DNA from: Bacteriovoracaceae bacterium
Lineage (GTDB): Bacteria; Bdellovibrionota; Bacteriovoracia; Bacteriovoracales; Bacteriovoracaceae
Reading direction: 5' to 3'
Length of the DNA stretch: 64,000 bases
Assembly: GCA_947441615.1 (NCBI GenBank)
Contig: CANEUH010000021.1
Span: forward strand, 1-64,000
Of this stretch, positions 9,894 through 20,058 are shown piece by piece. Position 1 is the stretch's first letter, and every line of letters begins with the position of its first letter. The position numbers and the translations under genes were made by a program. The notes beneath the pieces were generated by a model that searched no databases, had not been told where the DNA came from, and saw only the letters and a list, made by a program, of their open reading frames with translations.

Positions 9894-10307
9894 AGTCGCA
9901 AGCTTTACGATGAATTTTCCCTCTGTCACAGCATTAATAATCATTTTTGGGTGACTCAATTTAAATCTTACAAAAAAAACTTTTTCGAGAATATCTTGAT
10001 GTGATTGTCTCGCGACATAGGCCATGTGATTGGCCAGCTGTCGGTACATGAGAGATTTTAGATTTGTTGCTGCTTTTGGAATAGCGATCTCATTAATTTC
10101 AACAGCAAGATTATTCCCTTCGCAGATCAAATTCCAATTTCCAGGAACTATTTTTTCAAGTTTTATGACAACTGCATTACAGCTCGTTGCCGTCAGTTTG
10201 GGATTATTAAAAATACCCCACTTCCTATCATTTGAGACTTGAAAGATGAAAAGCCCAAATAAAAGGAGCCCTATGGCAAGTATTGGTTTTTCCATGAGAT
10301 ATCGCAT
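9825..10307 (-). CDS. Hypothetical membrane-anchored protein
   Basis: 160 aa ORF with N-terminal TM segment; converges with the preceding gene. Confidence 0.55.
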   Translation of the reverse strand: MRYLMEKPILAIGLLLFGLFIFQVSNDRKWGIFNNPKLTATSCNAVVIKLEKIVPGNWNLICEGNNLAVEINEIAIPKAATNLKSLMYRQLANHMAYVARQSHQDILEKVFFVRFKLSHPKMIINAVTEGKFIVKLATLETPEHIMAHLQSTVQVKEDVK

Positions 10308-10392
10308 TTCATAATTATCTCTCTTCTCATTGAATTTTGCACTAAAGAGTTAATGGGGAATACCCGATAAGTCTGGTCAGGAAGAGGTAGAA

Positions 10393-11325
10393 ATGAAGAA
10401 AGCTCCAAGTTCAGAAATCTGGAAAAAGTTGATGCTCCTGGGACACAAGGAAGGGTCGATTAAGCTGACGGACCTGGCCCTCGAGATGGATCTTGCAGCT
10501 GAGGAAACCCTTGTTTTTATGAGGGAATTGTTTCCAGAAGGCACTGGGGTTGAGGTTTATCAAAAAAATAATGAGTGCTGGCTAGATTTTAAAAGTGACT
10601 CTATTCAATACATGCTTCCCTTAAGTCCAGCCGAGTGGATTCACCTTTACCACATTCTCAATTCTCATATAACAATTGAGTCACCGGTTAATTATTCCCT
10701 TCGAAAAAAAGTGACAGAGAATGGTCCTACTAAAGTTGTCATGGAGCTTCTGAGCCAGCTCGAGCAGTGGGATCAGGACCTCACTGAGTTACAGCAGAGT
10801 ATGGTTAACCATCTTGAAGAATCGATAGCCGAAAAACATCTGATCGAACTTAAAACGATTGATGATAAGTTTTACCACCTTTATCCTTGCCGAGTTTTGC
10901 ACTTAGAGGGGCATCTTTCACTGATTGCTGAAGACGCTGAGGATCACTGCTTAACAGTGGTACCTTTAAAAGATGTACACCATTTTGAAACTCTTCAAAA
11001 AAATATGAGAATCAAGGTGACGCCATTTGAAGTGGAAGAATTTATTACGGCCATTAGGTCAATGAGTGAGAAAGAAACGAGACTCATATTAAAAATTCAT
11101 GATCCCCAATCAATTAATCTTTTTCCTGATCATCACTTCCTCGGTAAACCTTGCATGGTGACTAATTCCAATGGGGACCTTATCTGGGCGGCCTATGTCG
11201 AGCCGTGTGAGTCTCTCTTTGAATGGATTATTACATTAGGCAAAAATGTTGAAATTCTGGACCCAATCAAATTTAAAGAGGAATTCCTCATGTATTGTGA
11301 GGAAAAACTGAGAAAAATAGCTTAA
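10393..11325 (+). CDS. WYL-domain-like transcriptional regulator
   Basis: HTH-like N-terminus; YPCRVLHLEGHLSLIAEDAEDHCLTVVPLKDVHHFE resembles a WYL core, with a WCX-like tail. Confidence 0.6.
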   Translation: MKKAPSSEIWKKLMLLGHKEGSIKLTDLALEMDLAAEETLVFMRELFPEGTGVEVYQKNNECWLDFKSDSIQYMLPLSPAEWIHLYHILNSHITIESPVNYSLRKKVTENGPTKVVMELLSQLEQWDQDLTELQQSMVNHLEESIAEKHLIELKTIDDKFYHLYPCRVLHLEGHLSLIAEDAEDHCLTVVPLKDVHHFETLQKNMRIKVTPFEVEEFITAIRSMSEKETRLILKIHDPQSINLFPDHHFLGKPCMVTNSNGDLIWAAYVEPCESLFEWIITLGKNVEILDPIKFKEEFLMYCEEKLRKIA

Positions 11326-11329
11326 GATT

Positions 11330-11896
11330 TTGGGCATGAACCATGCCTCTAAACCTTACTTCCTTCTCTCGTTTCTACCAGCTCTGGCCTATTGGTACCT
11401 AGAAACTTACTACACCCTAGAAGTTGCTCTTATAGGTGGAGTTCTTCTTGGTGTTGTCGAGATGTCCATTGAGAAGAAGTTTTCTGGTCACGTTCACACT
11501 CTGTCAAAATTAAACCTGGCCCTCATCATTATTCTTGGTGGTATTTCACTTGTCGCCAAAGAAGGAATCTTTTTTAAGCTACAGCCGACTCTAACAGGTA
11601 TCGCAATTTCACTTTTTCTTGTTTTTAAAAAAATAAAAAATGAATCTCTTATGCTTGAGATGCTCAAAGATATGAAGCAGAAGCCTCCACTTCCGGAAGA
11701 CGTTTATAAGATCATGGAGTGGCATCTGTGTTTATTTTTGTTTTTATTTGCCTTTTTTATGGCGTGGATAGCAATTAAGGAATCAACCTCAGTGTGGCTC
11801 TTTTGGAAGACAGGTGGCTTCTATTTTGCTTTTGGTGGCTTCATGATTTTAGAAATCATTTACATTCAGTGGCTTATTCGGAGAAAAATGAGATGA
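11330..11896 (+). CDS. Intracellular septation protein A (YciB/IspZ)-like membrane protein
   Basis: FLLSFLPALAYWYLETYYTLEVALIGGVLLGVVEM; polytopic. Confidence 0.6.
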   Translation: MGMNHASKPYFLLSFLPALAYWYLETYYTLEVALIGGVLLGVVEMSIEKKFSGHVHTLSKLNLALIIILGGISLVAKEGIFFKLQPTLTGIAISLFLVFKKIKNESLMLEMLKDMKQKPPLPEDVYKIMEWHLCLFLFLFAFFMAWIAIKESTSVWLFWKTGGFYFAFGGFMILEIIYIQWLIRRKMR

Positions 11897-12435
11897 AGAT
11901 ATGCATATTTTGTGGAGCAAACGCAAGTTTAGATCCACAAGTTAATCAGGAAGTAAAAGACCTCATGAAGCATTTTGCCACTGAAGGTACGGAGCTTATT
12001 TACGGTGGAGCAGGTATTGGCATCATGGGGGCCCTCGCGACAGAATTAATTGTACAGGGGGGAAAAGTCACTGGTGTGATTCCTCAGCAATTGATGAAAA
12101 AAGAAATTGCCCACGGAGGACTAACCAAACTTCATGTGGTGAAAGACATGCATGATAGAAAAAAAATGATGTATGACCTTTCAGATGCTTTCCTCATTTT
12201 TCCAGGAGGGATGGGAACGTTAGATGAATTATTTGAAATCCTTACTTGGAAACAACTCGGTATCCATCAAAAACCGATCGCTATTTTTAATATCAATCAC
12301 TATTACGACCATCTTCTTGGATTTTTAGATCATGCAGTAGAAAAGGGTTTGGTTAAACAACAGGATCGCTTGCTCTTGTTTGATTCAAATAATTGGGACA
12401 ACATTTGGAACTATTTTAAGGATTATGTGAAATGA
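11893..12435 (+). CDS. LOG-family (TIGR00730) nucleotide 5'-monophosphate phosphoribohydrolase-like protein
   Basis: MKICIFCGANASLDP, YGGAGIGIMGALA, FPGGMGTLDELFEILTWKQLGIHQKP; ATGA overlap with upstream gene. Confidence 0.9.
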   Translation: MKICIFCGANASLDPQVNQEVKDLMKHFATEGTELIYGGAGIGIMGALATELIVQGGKVTGVIPQQLMKKEIAHGGLTKLHVVKDMHDRKKMMYDLSDAFLIFPGGMGTLDELFEILTWKQLGIHQKPIAIFNINHYYDHLLGFLDHAVEKGLVKQQDRLLLFDSNNWDNIWNYFKDYVK

Positions 12436-12881
12436 AAGTAGAATTAATTCCCTATGACTTCAATCATCCTGAAGAGGCCCAAGAGCTTTTTAAGATCATC
12501 CAAAAGTATTACCAAAAATCTCCTTGGCCTCCCTCTGTTGAGAAAATTATGAACGGTGGAGTGAAGTATTACCGCGCATTTTTTGAGAATCAGCAATTCG
12601 GCATTTCGGGGATTGCCTTTAAAACGCCTTCTTTAGCAGAAACAGTTAAAACCACCGTTTTTAATGAGTTTCAGGGAAGAGGTTTAGGGAAGTACCTATC
12701 AAATGAAATTGAAGAAGAGTGTAAACGACTGGGAGTCAAAAAAGTCATGACTACCATCTATCACTTCAATCATGCAATGATCTCCATAAAACTAAAGCAA
12801 GGCTACACCATAGAGGGCTACCATCCAGATCATGAAGCACCTGGGTATCATGAGTATAGCTTGGGGAAAATATTGATATGA
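12432..12881 (+). CDS. GNAT-family N-acetyltransferase
   Basis: VFNEFQGRGLGKYLSNEIEEECKRLGVKKV. Confidence 0.8.
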   Translation: MKVELIPYDFNHPEEAQELFKIIQKYYQKSPWPPSVEKIMNGGVKYYRAFFENQQFGISGIAFKTPSLAETVKTTVFNEFQGRGLGKYLSNEIEEECKRLGVKKVMTTIYHFNHAMISIKLKQGYTIEGYHPDHEAPGYHEYSLGKILI

Positions 12882-13591
12882 ATTTATGGAATCTTTTTGG
12901 AAAAAATCCAAAAGAGTTATTTTTAGAATTTACGCCTCTAGGAAGTCACTGGAGAGTCGTGACTTGGAATTTTGATTTAGATTCTCCATTGGATAGACAG
13001 TGGACAGTCGAAGTGCAAGGCCCCCGGTCAAAGGTTATGACTTGGAGAAAATCGAAGAAAGAAGAACTCTTCTTTTTTGAAAATGAAAAACTGGTCACAA
13101 AGAAAAAAATTAATAAGCAGTCAGATGATTTAAAAAGTCTTATGAACCTTTCTCTTCATTCCACTATAAAGTATAGCTTAGAGAAGAATCGTGATTTCAT
13201 GCTTGCTCCTGTTAGTGGTGCAACAGCGATGGATTTTCAATCTGAAGCAAAGGCCCTTCAATGGATTCAGGCAAGTTTTGGGACATTAAAAATGGCCTTA
13301 GAGGGAATGTCGAAACAAAAAGATCTTATCCTCACCGGTGCTTTTTTTTCAGGGGTTGTTCCTGAAGGAAAGGAAGAAGTTTTAAGAGTGATTGCCTTTA
13401 ATCTAGATATTTTTTATTACCTACGAACAGACCAAAGTCTTCAGATTGTTGTTTTTAACGATAAGGATCAAGGGCATGGGAAGTCAAAGACTCCAACTTT
13501 TCAGCAAATAATCAAAGTTACAAAACCACAATTCTATGATGAAATAACTAAGTTGCTTTTAGATTTGGCAAATGTTGGAGAGATCATTTGA
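12878..13591 (+). CDS. Hypothetical protein
   Basis: 237 aa ORF in an overlapping gene chain. Confidence 0.6.
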   Translation: MNLWNLFGKNPKELFLEFTPLGSHWRVVTWNFDLDSPLDRQWTVEVQGPRSKVMTWRKSKKEELFFFENEKLVTKKKINKQSDDLKSLMNLSLHSTIKYSLEKNRDFMLAPVSGATAMDFQSEAKALQWIQASFGTLKMALEGMSKQKDLILTGAFFSGVVPEGKEEVLRVIAFNLDIFYYLRTDQSLQIVVFNDKDQGHGKSKTPTFQQIIKVTKPQFYDEITKLLLDLANVGEII

Positions 13592-14190
13592 TAGGGTTTT
13601 TCTTTTTAGTCATCATTTACTTCTCATTCTCCTGGGGACTACCTTGGCACAAACTGCCATCGATGATTTCTTTTTCTTATGTATTTGATCTTCTTTTTGC
13701 CTTGGGTGTTTCGTTCTTTTTTAGATTGCCCTGGATGTTTAAATGGCAGGTGACGAAACAAGGCCTCAAGGCCATTGCAGAAGTTTTCTTGCTAGCAGTT
13801 TCTTCAATTGTTGCCATTTGGTATCTAGATATTGAGTCACCTTTTAGATTAGTTTCAGGTCTTGAGTGGCACTTACTAGTGTTTGCTCCGATTTTAGAAG
13901 AGTTGGTTTTCAGGCAAACTTTTCAACGATTCTTGGTAACTCAGGTCGGTGGAAAGTATGTAACAAGCATGTTGGTTGCTTCTATTTTTGCATTCTCTCA
14001 CCTTGTCGGTTTAAAAGTGTTGCCTGTCGATTATGTGCCTTTTATTGGCTTTCAAGTCTTTTACACCTTTATTTTGGGTCTCATTTGCGGTCAGGCAATG
14101 CTCAGATTTCATTCAGTCGTTGCCCCGATTGTCATTCACTTCATCTTCAATTTGACTTTTTATATCGCCCTGCAGCTGGAGATTATCTAA
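13588..14190 (+). CDS. CPBP-family intramembrane metalloprotease
   Basis: APILEELVFRQTFQRF (EExxxR-like), FAFSHL, VVAPIVIHFIFNL. Confidence 0.8.
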   Translation: MIGFFFLVIIYFSFSWGLPWHKLPSMISFSYVFDLLFALGVSFFFRLPWMFKWQVTKQGLKAIAEVFLLAVSSIVAIWYLDIESPFRLVSGLEWHLLVFAPILEELVFRQTFQRFLVTQVGGKYVTSMLVASIFAFSHLVGLKVLPVDYVPFIGFQVFYTFILGLICGQAMLRFHSVVAPIVIHFIFNLTFYIALQLEII

Positions 14191-14282
14191 GTCCTGGCTT
14201 TACTTCAACTTCCTTGATTGCTATATTGCGCCATAATTTTACCCCCAGTCTTAGACTTTATAACTAATGTTTTGAGGGCCCT

Positions 14283-15701
14283 ATGGAAAACAACAATACG
14301 ACTTCTGTGAAAGTTGGAGAACTCGAATTTCCCCCACGTAAGGTTTGGATGAAAACCTACGGCTGTCAGATGAACTATCATGACAGTGAAAGAATCATGT
14401 CTCACCTGTCCGGTTTAAATTTCACAAAGACTGAAGAGCAATCTGAAGCGGATTTAGTGATCTTCAATACCTGTGCTGTAAGAGATCTTGCTAATCAAAA
14501 ATTCTATTCCCACTTAGGTGAAACGAAGAAACTAAAAACTAATCCTGATGTAGATCCTGAAACGGGACTTAAGAAAAATGTTATTGTCGCTGCTGGGGGA
14601 TGTATCGCTCAGACAGAAGGAAAAGATCTTATTTCAAAATATAAGCAACTTGATTTTGCCTTCGGGACAGATGTCGTCGATAACATTGGTGAAATGGTTT
14701 ATCGAGCTTATGCTGGAGAGAAAAAATTTGCAGTCACTTCTTGGGATCGTTCAGACAATTATTCTATAGAAACAAAGATTACTCATGGGTCTCCAATGGC
14801 CTTTGTAAATATTATTAAAGGTTGTGACAAATTTTGCTCATACTGTATTGTTCCCTTTACTCGCGGAAGAGAAAAAAGCCGCCGCCTCGATGAAGTGGTT
14901 AAAGATGTTAAGCGCCTGGTTGAATTCTCTGGTGTTCAAGAGGTGATGCTTTTAGGCCAAAATGTAAATTCCTATGGAAAAGATAATGGAGAATCGCTGG
15001 CCCAATTAATTATGGAGCTTGAAAAAATCGAAGGACTTCAAAGACTTCGCTACACCACCTCTCATCCCTATGACGTGACGGATGATTTAGTTGAAGCTCA
15101 TCGACATGCTAAAAAATTAGCTAATCATTTGCATCTTCCTGTTCAATCGGGATCGAACTCAGTCCTTCAAAGGATGCTTAGAGAGTATACGATTGAGCAT
15201 TATCTTGATCTCATCAAAAAGATGAGACAGGCAAATCCTGAGATGATTATTTCAACTGATATCATTGCTGGTTTTCCAAATGAAACCGAGGAAGAGCATC
15301 AGGCAACGATGAAGCTCTTAGATGATGCTCAGTTTGATTTTATCTACGCCTATGCTTTTTCTGCCCGAAAGGGAACGAAGGCATCTAGAATGAGCGATGT
15401 TTTAAACGATGATATTCGTGGAAGACGCCTAAGAGAAATTCAAGAAAAGCAGCTTAAGATTCAGGCCAATATACGCCAAGGCATGATTGGTAAAACTTAT
15501 CGCATTCTAGTTGAGGAAAAAGGACTCTCGAAAGGAGTCCTAAAGTGGACAGGGCGAACTTCATGTTATCGCCTCGTTCATTTTGAACCAGAGACTCCAG
15601 AGAGTGATTACCAGTGGCACTGGGTAGATGTTGAAATCACATCTGCTACGGCCTTATCAACTCAAGGAAAAATCATTAAGGATCTTGGGAAAGTATTGTG
15701 A
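14283..15701 (+). CDS. miaB: tRNA-2-methylthio-N6-dimethylallyladenosine synthase MiaB
   Basis: KTYGCQMNYHDSERI; GCDKFCSYCIVPFTRGREKSR radical-SAM motif; TRAM-like C-terminus. Confidence 0.95.
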   Translation: MENNNTTSVKVGELEFPPRKVWMKTYGCQMNYHDSERIMSHLSGLNFTKTEEQSEADLVIFNTCAVRDLANQKFYSHLGETKKLKTNPDVDPETGLKKNVIVAAGGCIAQTEGKDLISKYKQLDFAFGTDVVDNIGEMVYRAYAGEKKFAVTSWDRSDNYSIETKITHGSPMAFVNIIKGCDKFCSYCIVPFTRGREKSRRLDEVVKDVKRLVEFSGVQEVMLLGQNVNSYGKDNGESLAQLIMELEKIEGLQRLRYTTSHPYDVTDDLVEAHRHAKKLANHLHLPVQSGSNSVLQRMLREYTIEHYLDLIKKMRQANPEMIISTDIIAGFPNETEEEHQATMKLLDDAQFDFIYAYAFSARKGTKASRMSDVLNDDIRGRRLREIQEKQLKIQANIRQGMIGKTYRILVEEKGLSKGVLKWTGRTSCYRLVHFEPETPESDYQWHWVDVEITSATALSTQGKIIKDLGKVL

Positions 15702-16057
15702 AGCATGTTTGGTTTGTACTTGCATGGGTGAACTTTGGATTCGGGGTTATAGGGGCCTTCCTTCCCATTATCCCAACAACACCATTTTTAATTCTTTCTG
15801 CTTATCTATTTTCGAAGTCATCCCCTAGGTTTCATGCTTGGATTTTAAACCTTCCCATTGCTGGAGACGGCATCCGGGATTGGCAAAAAAATCGGGTGAT
15901 AAGAACAAGGGCAAAAGTTCTTTGCGTCACAATGATCTTATTTTCTGTCTCTATGATTCATCTGAATAAATCAATTCCAATGATGATCAAATATTCTGTG
16001 GTTGCGACCTTGATTGGAGTGGGGGGATTCGTGGTGACAAGGAAAGGTCATGCTTAG
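15698..16057 (+). CDS. DUF454/YbaN-like inner membrane protein
   Basis: GVIGAFLPIIPTTPFLILSAYLFSKSSPRFHAWIL. Confidence 0.8.
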   Translation: MKHVWFVLAWVNFGFGVIGAFLPIIPTTPFLILSAYLFSKSSPRFHAWILNLPIAGDGIRDWQKNRVIRTRAKVLCVTMILFSVSMIHLNKSIPMMIKYSVVATLIGVGGFVVTRKGHA

Positions 16058-16066
16058 GAGCTTCCC

Positions 16067-17146
16067 ATGAGTCAATGGATACTCATTCTTTCTTTCATCA
16101 CATCAGGCTGCAGCATGATGAGTTACCTCACTGAACAAGGACTTGAGCAGGCAAAGCTTCAGTGGAATGGAAGAAACAACGAAGAATTTTTAGCTGATCC
16201 GAATGTCACTCCGGAAATGAAAAAGAAAGTTATTCTCGTCGAGGAATATAAAAAATTTTTCTTTCATTATTTTGAAAAAAAACCGACTGATATTTACACA
16301 AAGACGACAATGCTCTCAAGTAATGCAGTCACTTATTTAGTGATCGCAAGCCCTCACACTAAAATCGTGCCTCATGAGTTTAAGTTCCCGTTTATGGGAA
16401 GTTTTCCCTATATTGGTTTTTTTAGAAAAGAATCTGCTGAAGATTTTGCAAAAGACCTAAACGAGGATGATAACCTTGTGACCTACATTCGTCCTGTTTA
16501 TGCTTACTCCACTCTAGGGTACTTTGAAGACCGGATTCTCTCTTCCTTTTTTCATTATGATGATGTTGAGTTAGCTGAACTCGTTTTTCATGAACTCTTT
16601 CACACAATATTCTTCATAAAAGATGAAGTTGATTTAAATGAAAATCTCGCTAACTTGTTCGGGAAGGAGCTTCTTCGAGAGTACTTTAAAGGTAGAAATG
16701 AGCTTCTGTACTATTTATCGATAGAAAAGAAGAAAGATCTTTTATCTAAGCGGGTGGTTGAACTGATAGGGATCCTTCAGAGTGAATTTTTAAAACTTGG
16801 TGGGTTCATCACGGATGTTAAGGCAGATCAGTTAACAGAAAGATTTGTCAGGGAGGTTTTTCTTCCCGATATGAAATCTTACTGTCAAACACTGGAACTT
16901 CCTGAAAAAGATTGTGAAATAAAAGAAGATTGGAATCAAGCTGCTTTTGCAGCTTTTTTGACCTACGAGGAGGAGCAAGATTTTCTTCAAAAACTTCAAG
17001 CCCAATTAAACCTAGATCTTAAACAATTTCATCAGTGGCTCAATGCTGAGTACAGTCTTTTTAAAGAAAAGACAAAATTTGAATCATTTACTGAACACCT
17101 TAAATCCAAATTGAAGGTCCCCGATGCGCCAGCTTCTACTCATTGA
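16067..17146 (+). CDS. Predicted aminopeptidase (PF10023-like zinc peptidase)
   Basis: ELVFHELFHTIFFIKDEVDLNENLANLFG (HExxH-like with downstream E). Confidence 0.75.
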   Translation: MSQWILILSFITSGCSMMSYLTEQGLEQAKLQWNGRNNEEFLADPNVTPEMKKKVILVEEYKKFFFHYFEKKPTDIYTKTTMLSSNAVTYLVIASPHTKIVPHEFKFPFMGSFPYIGFFRKESAEDFAKDLNEDDNLVTYIRPVYAYSTLGYFEDRILSSFFHYDDVELAELVFHELFHTIFFIKDEVDLNENLANLFGKELLREYFKGRNELLYYLSIEKKKDLLSKRVVELIGILQSEFLKLGGFITDVKADQLTERFVREVFLPDMKSYCQTLELPEKDCEIKEDWNQAAFAAFLTYEEEQDFLQKLQAQLNLDLKQFHQWLNAEYSLFKEKTKFESFTEHLKSKLKVPDAPASTH

Positions 17147-18068
17147 TCCGATTGAAAAATTAAATATCAAAAAAGACTCTTCACTTATGTTGGCACTTGC
17201 CATGCAAAAACGTGGAATTGAAACCTTTGTGTTTTTTGAAAGTGATTTTGCTGTTCACAATCTTGGTCAACAAAAACTAAAGGTTCATTCATTTAAGGGT
17301 TCTTTAAAACAAGATCAAATTTATCTTGAAAGTTTTACAACAACTGATGAAAAGTTGATTGAACTTAATTCAAGTGATGTCATTCACATGAGACTTGATC
17401 CACCGTTTGATTCACGCTATTTGCGGATTCTTTGGATGCTTGATCATTTAAACTCCACTGGAATTAAGGTCATGAATAGTCCTCGTGGAATTATGAATTT
17501 TAACGAAAAACTTTTTGCTTATAGAACTCCTGGCGCCACTCCTAGTTTTGTAGGTCAAAGCTTGAAGCTTGCTCAAGATTTTGTTCAATCTTTAAGTTTA
17601 CCTCCTATTGCTTTAATTCTTAAACCACTTGATCTTTATAGTGGGATTGGGGTGGAGAAGCTTAATCTTAGTCAGTGGGAAAAAAGGTTTGAAGAAAAGG
17701 TTAAGGAATTAGCAGGACCCGTGATTGTTCAACCCTTTATTGAAGCAGTTACTTTGGGTGAGATCCGTTCAATCTATTTTAAAGGTCAAGAGCTTGGAAC
17801 AATTTTAAAAAGGCCAAAAAGCGGGGAGTTTCTTTCTAATATCGCCCAAGGTGCAACTTTTCATGCCGAGGTATTGTCTTTAAAAACTCGCGGTCAATGT
17901 GAAATCATATCTAAAGAACTTGCTGACAATGGGGTTGATTGGATTGCCTTTGATATTCTTGGTGACTCTGTTCAGGAAGTGAATATAACTTGCCCAGGAC
18001 TTTTAGTTGAAGTGAGTTACGCCCACCAGAGAAATCTGGCGGACGTGATTGTTGAACTTATGATTTAA
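17124..18068 (+). CDS. gshB: Glutathione synthetase-like ATP-grasp enzyme
   Basis: DVIHMRLDPPFDSRYLRILWMLD, NSPRGI, LKPLDLYSGIGV, VNITCPGLLVE. Confidence 0.85.
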   Translation: MRQLLLIDPIEKLNIKKDSSLMLALAMQKRGIETFVFFESDFAVHNLGQQKLKVHSFKGSLKQDQIYLESFTTTDEKLIELNSSDVIHMRLDPPFDSRYLRILWMLDHLNSTGIKVMNSPRGIMNFNEKLFAYRTPGATPSFVGQSLKLAQDFVQSLSLPPIALILKPLDLYSGIGVEKLNLSQWEKRFEEKVKELAGPVIVQPFIEAVTLGEIRSIYFKGQELGTILKRPKSGEFLSNIAQGATFHAEVLSLKTRGQCEIISKELADNGVDWIAFDILGDSVQEVNITCPGLLVEVSYAHQRNLADVIVELMI

Positions 18069-19099
18069 TCAAATGTTTTTGTACCATCTGCGGCGATTTC
18101 CACATCAATAACCCAGCAGTCCATGGATCTGACGTCAGAGAAGACATTAGAGTTTTTGAAGCCATTGATATGGTAATCATTTGGCCAAGCTCCTTGGTTC
18201 CCTCTCACAGACTGAACTTTGAAATAAATTCCCGCCGGGTAAGTTGAAGCGTAGGATGAAAGATCGATCCCTTGAGAACACGAGTTAACATCTGTCTGAA
18301 ATGTTCCAAGTGGCTCTTCCTCAATCGTTCCGTTGGCCTTTTGACCTACTAAAATTACGCTATAGCTAAGCTTCGTGTAGCCCGCAACACTCGACATTTT
18401 ACTGTACGCAGGAATATAGCAGTAGGGAGAAGTTTGAGTGTTTTCTGGTTGAGGACGAGGCTTGAATCTCACTTTTAAGAAAGCATCCGTTTCAAACAAC
18501 GTTTTGGCATTCGCTACTGATTTTAGTTTTGCCGATGTGTTCATGTATTGTGTTGCGATTGGCGAAGCCGGGTTGTAGAAAGTCTTCCCTTGAATCGACA
18601 TCGTTGCTTTTCTGATTTCATAAGGAGTGAAGTTAATTCCAGTTGGAGCATAAGAGCTTGAGCAATTTTCCGCTGGAACTCCTCCTGGATATTGAACACC
18701 CCAGTTTTGTGAAAGAGAACTAGAAGGGTAGTTCGTGTATGGGTTTGTCCCACCGTTATTTGTTCCAGAGGTTGAGCCAGATGTTGTTCCTGATGTTGTT
18801 CCTGATGTTGTTCCACTTGTGGTACTTCCACCGCAAGAGCTGTGGGCCGGATAGTTTTGACAAAAGCCAGGGCAGCCAGGCAGTTGCCAGTAGTTTGTTG
18901 GACTAGAGTAGCAGAGTTGGTTGTTACCAGTTGTTCCACCATTGACCCCGCCGGTGGTTGTTCCGTAAGGACTATAACCGGGACATCCGGGCTGATAGTA
19001 GTTTGTTCCTGTGCAGGATTTGGTTGTTTTTTTACTTTTCTCCTGACACGACATCAGAAATAGGAGGGAGAAAATAAAGAGTAATGATATAGACTTCAT
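18065..19099 (-). CDS. Lipoprotein with Thr/Ser/Gly-rich repeat linker
   Basis: Lipobox LLFLMSCQ; TTSGTTSGTTSGTTSGSTSGT repeat. Confidence 0.75.
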   Translation of the reverse strand: MKSISLLFIFSLLFLMSCQEKSKKTTKSCTGTNYYQPGCPGYSPYGTTTGGVNGGTTGNNQLCYSSPTNYWQLPGCPGFCQNYPAHSSCGGSTTSGTTSGTTSGTTSGSTSGTNNGGTNPYTNYPSSSLSQNWGVQYPGGVPAENCSSSYAPTGINFTPYEIRKATMSIQGKTFYNPASPIATQYMNTSAKLKSVANAKTLFETDAFLKVRFKPRPQPENTQTSPYCYIPAYSKMSSVAGYTKLSYSVILVGQKANGTIEEEPLGTFQTDVNSCSQGIDLSSYASTYPAGIYFKVQSVRGNQGAWPNDYHINGFKNSNVFSDVRSMDCWVIDVEIAADGTKTFD

Positions 19100-19261
19100 A
19101 AATTTATCCTTTCTCAACTTTCCTTTCGGAATGTTCTCAATAAAACTTGATAATGGTTTAGGGGTACATGCTTAAGTTGTTGAAATTACTTGAATGACTG
19201 ACTGTTTTAGGTGTACTAAATTCACTTCCCGACTTTTCCATTGGTTGGCTAGAATAAGAGA

Positions 19262-19744
19262 ATGAAAAGAAAAGAACTTCATTCGCTTTTGTCTCCACTC
19301 TCTGAAAAATTATATCGATTTGCGTACACACTTATTCCCGATGATCTTCAAGCAGAACAATTGGTGATCGATTCTTTTAATGCTTTTTTATTAAGAGAGC
19401 GGAAAAAATTGATGGCCAGAGAAGTTGATCTTGTCAGTAAAAATGGATCTCAAATCCTACGTAGACAATATTTTAAAGGAATTCTTCAACACATGTTGGA
19501 AATTGGTGTTCGTCGCTCAATACAATTAAGTGAGCAGATCAAGGTCTCTAGACCTCAAGAGTATGTGCCCTATTATTCTTTGGAGCCCAAAGTTCGTTTT
19601 GTAATGAGCTTACGTTATGATGCTCAATTCTCCGTAGAAGAAATTGAAGAGATTGTTCAAATGCCACGTTATGAAGTGATTGAAAAGATACATAATGGAA
19701 GGTTTTTACTCCTTAGTGATCTTAACCGAGGAGTGAATGTATGA
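19262..19744 (+). CDS. Possible divergent ECF sigma factor-like protein
   Basis: LYRFAYTLIPDDLQAEQLVIDSFNAFL resembles sigma region 2; RFVMSLRYDAQFSVEEIEEIVQMPRYEVIEKIHNGRFLL resembles region 4. Confidence 0.5.
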   Translation: MKRKELHSLLSPLSEKLYRFAYTLIPDDLQAEQLVIDSFNAFLLRERKKLMAREVDLVSKNGSQILRRQYFKGILQHMLEIGVRRSIQLSEQIKVSRPQEYVPYYSLEPKVRFVMSLRYDAQFSVEEIEEIVQMPRYEVIEKIHNGRFLLLSDLNRGVNV

Positions 19745-20058
19745 TTGAGATGAATTCAAATTACAAAATGTTTGAAAGAAAAATTGTGCCTTACCTCGAT
19801 GGATCGCTTTCAAGTCAGGAAGTGTCTGAGTTTGAAGCTTTCGTTATGACTCACCCAGATTTTGAGCAGCAAATTAAAAATAAGCAGCAAGAAATCCAGC
19901 TCATTAAGCAGATGATTCCTGTTGCTGTTTTTTCTAAGGAAACCAAAGAGTCAATTGAGTCTGAGATGCATGCCTCTATTTTTAACTTAATCAAAGAAGA
20001 GCCTAAGGGCCTATTTGATTCTGTAAGGATTAGATGGGAAGAGTGGCGTAATCGTTAG
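19741..20058 (+). CDS. Small protein, possible anti-sigma-like partner
   Basis: VPYLDGSLSSQEVSEFEAFVMTHPDFEQQI resembles an anti-sigma N-terminal domain; overlaps the sigma-like ORF. Confidence 0.5.
   Translation: MIEMNSNYKMFERKIVPYLDGSLSSQEVSEFEAFVMTHPDFEQQIKNKQQEIQLIKQMIPVAVFSKETKESIESEMHASIFNLIKEEPKGLFDSVRIRWEEWRNR

Noticed and set aside
13866-14267. 133-aa + strand ORF overlapping the CPBP protease gene
   Set aside because: Alternate frame of a recognisable CPBP protease with no independent signal.
18541-18942. 133-aa Gln/His-rich minus ORF
   Set aside because: Alternate frame through the GTTS repeat of the lipoprotein.
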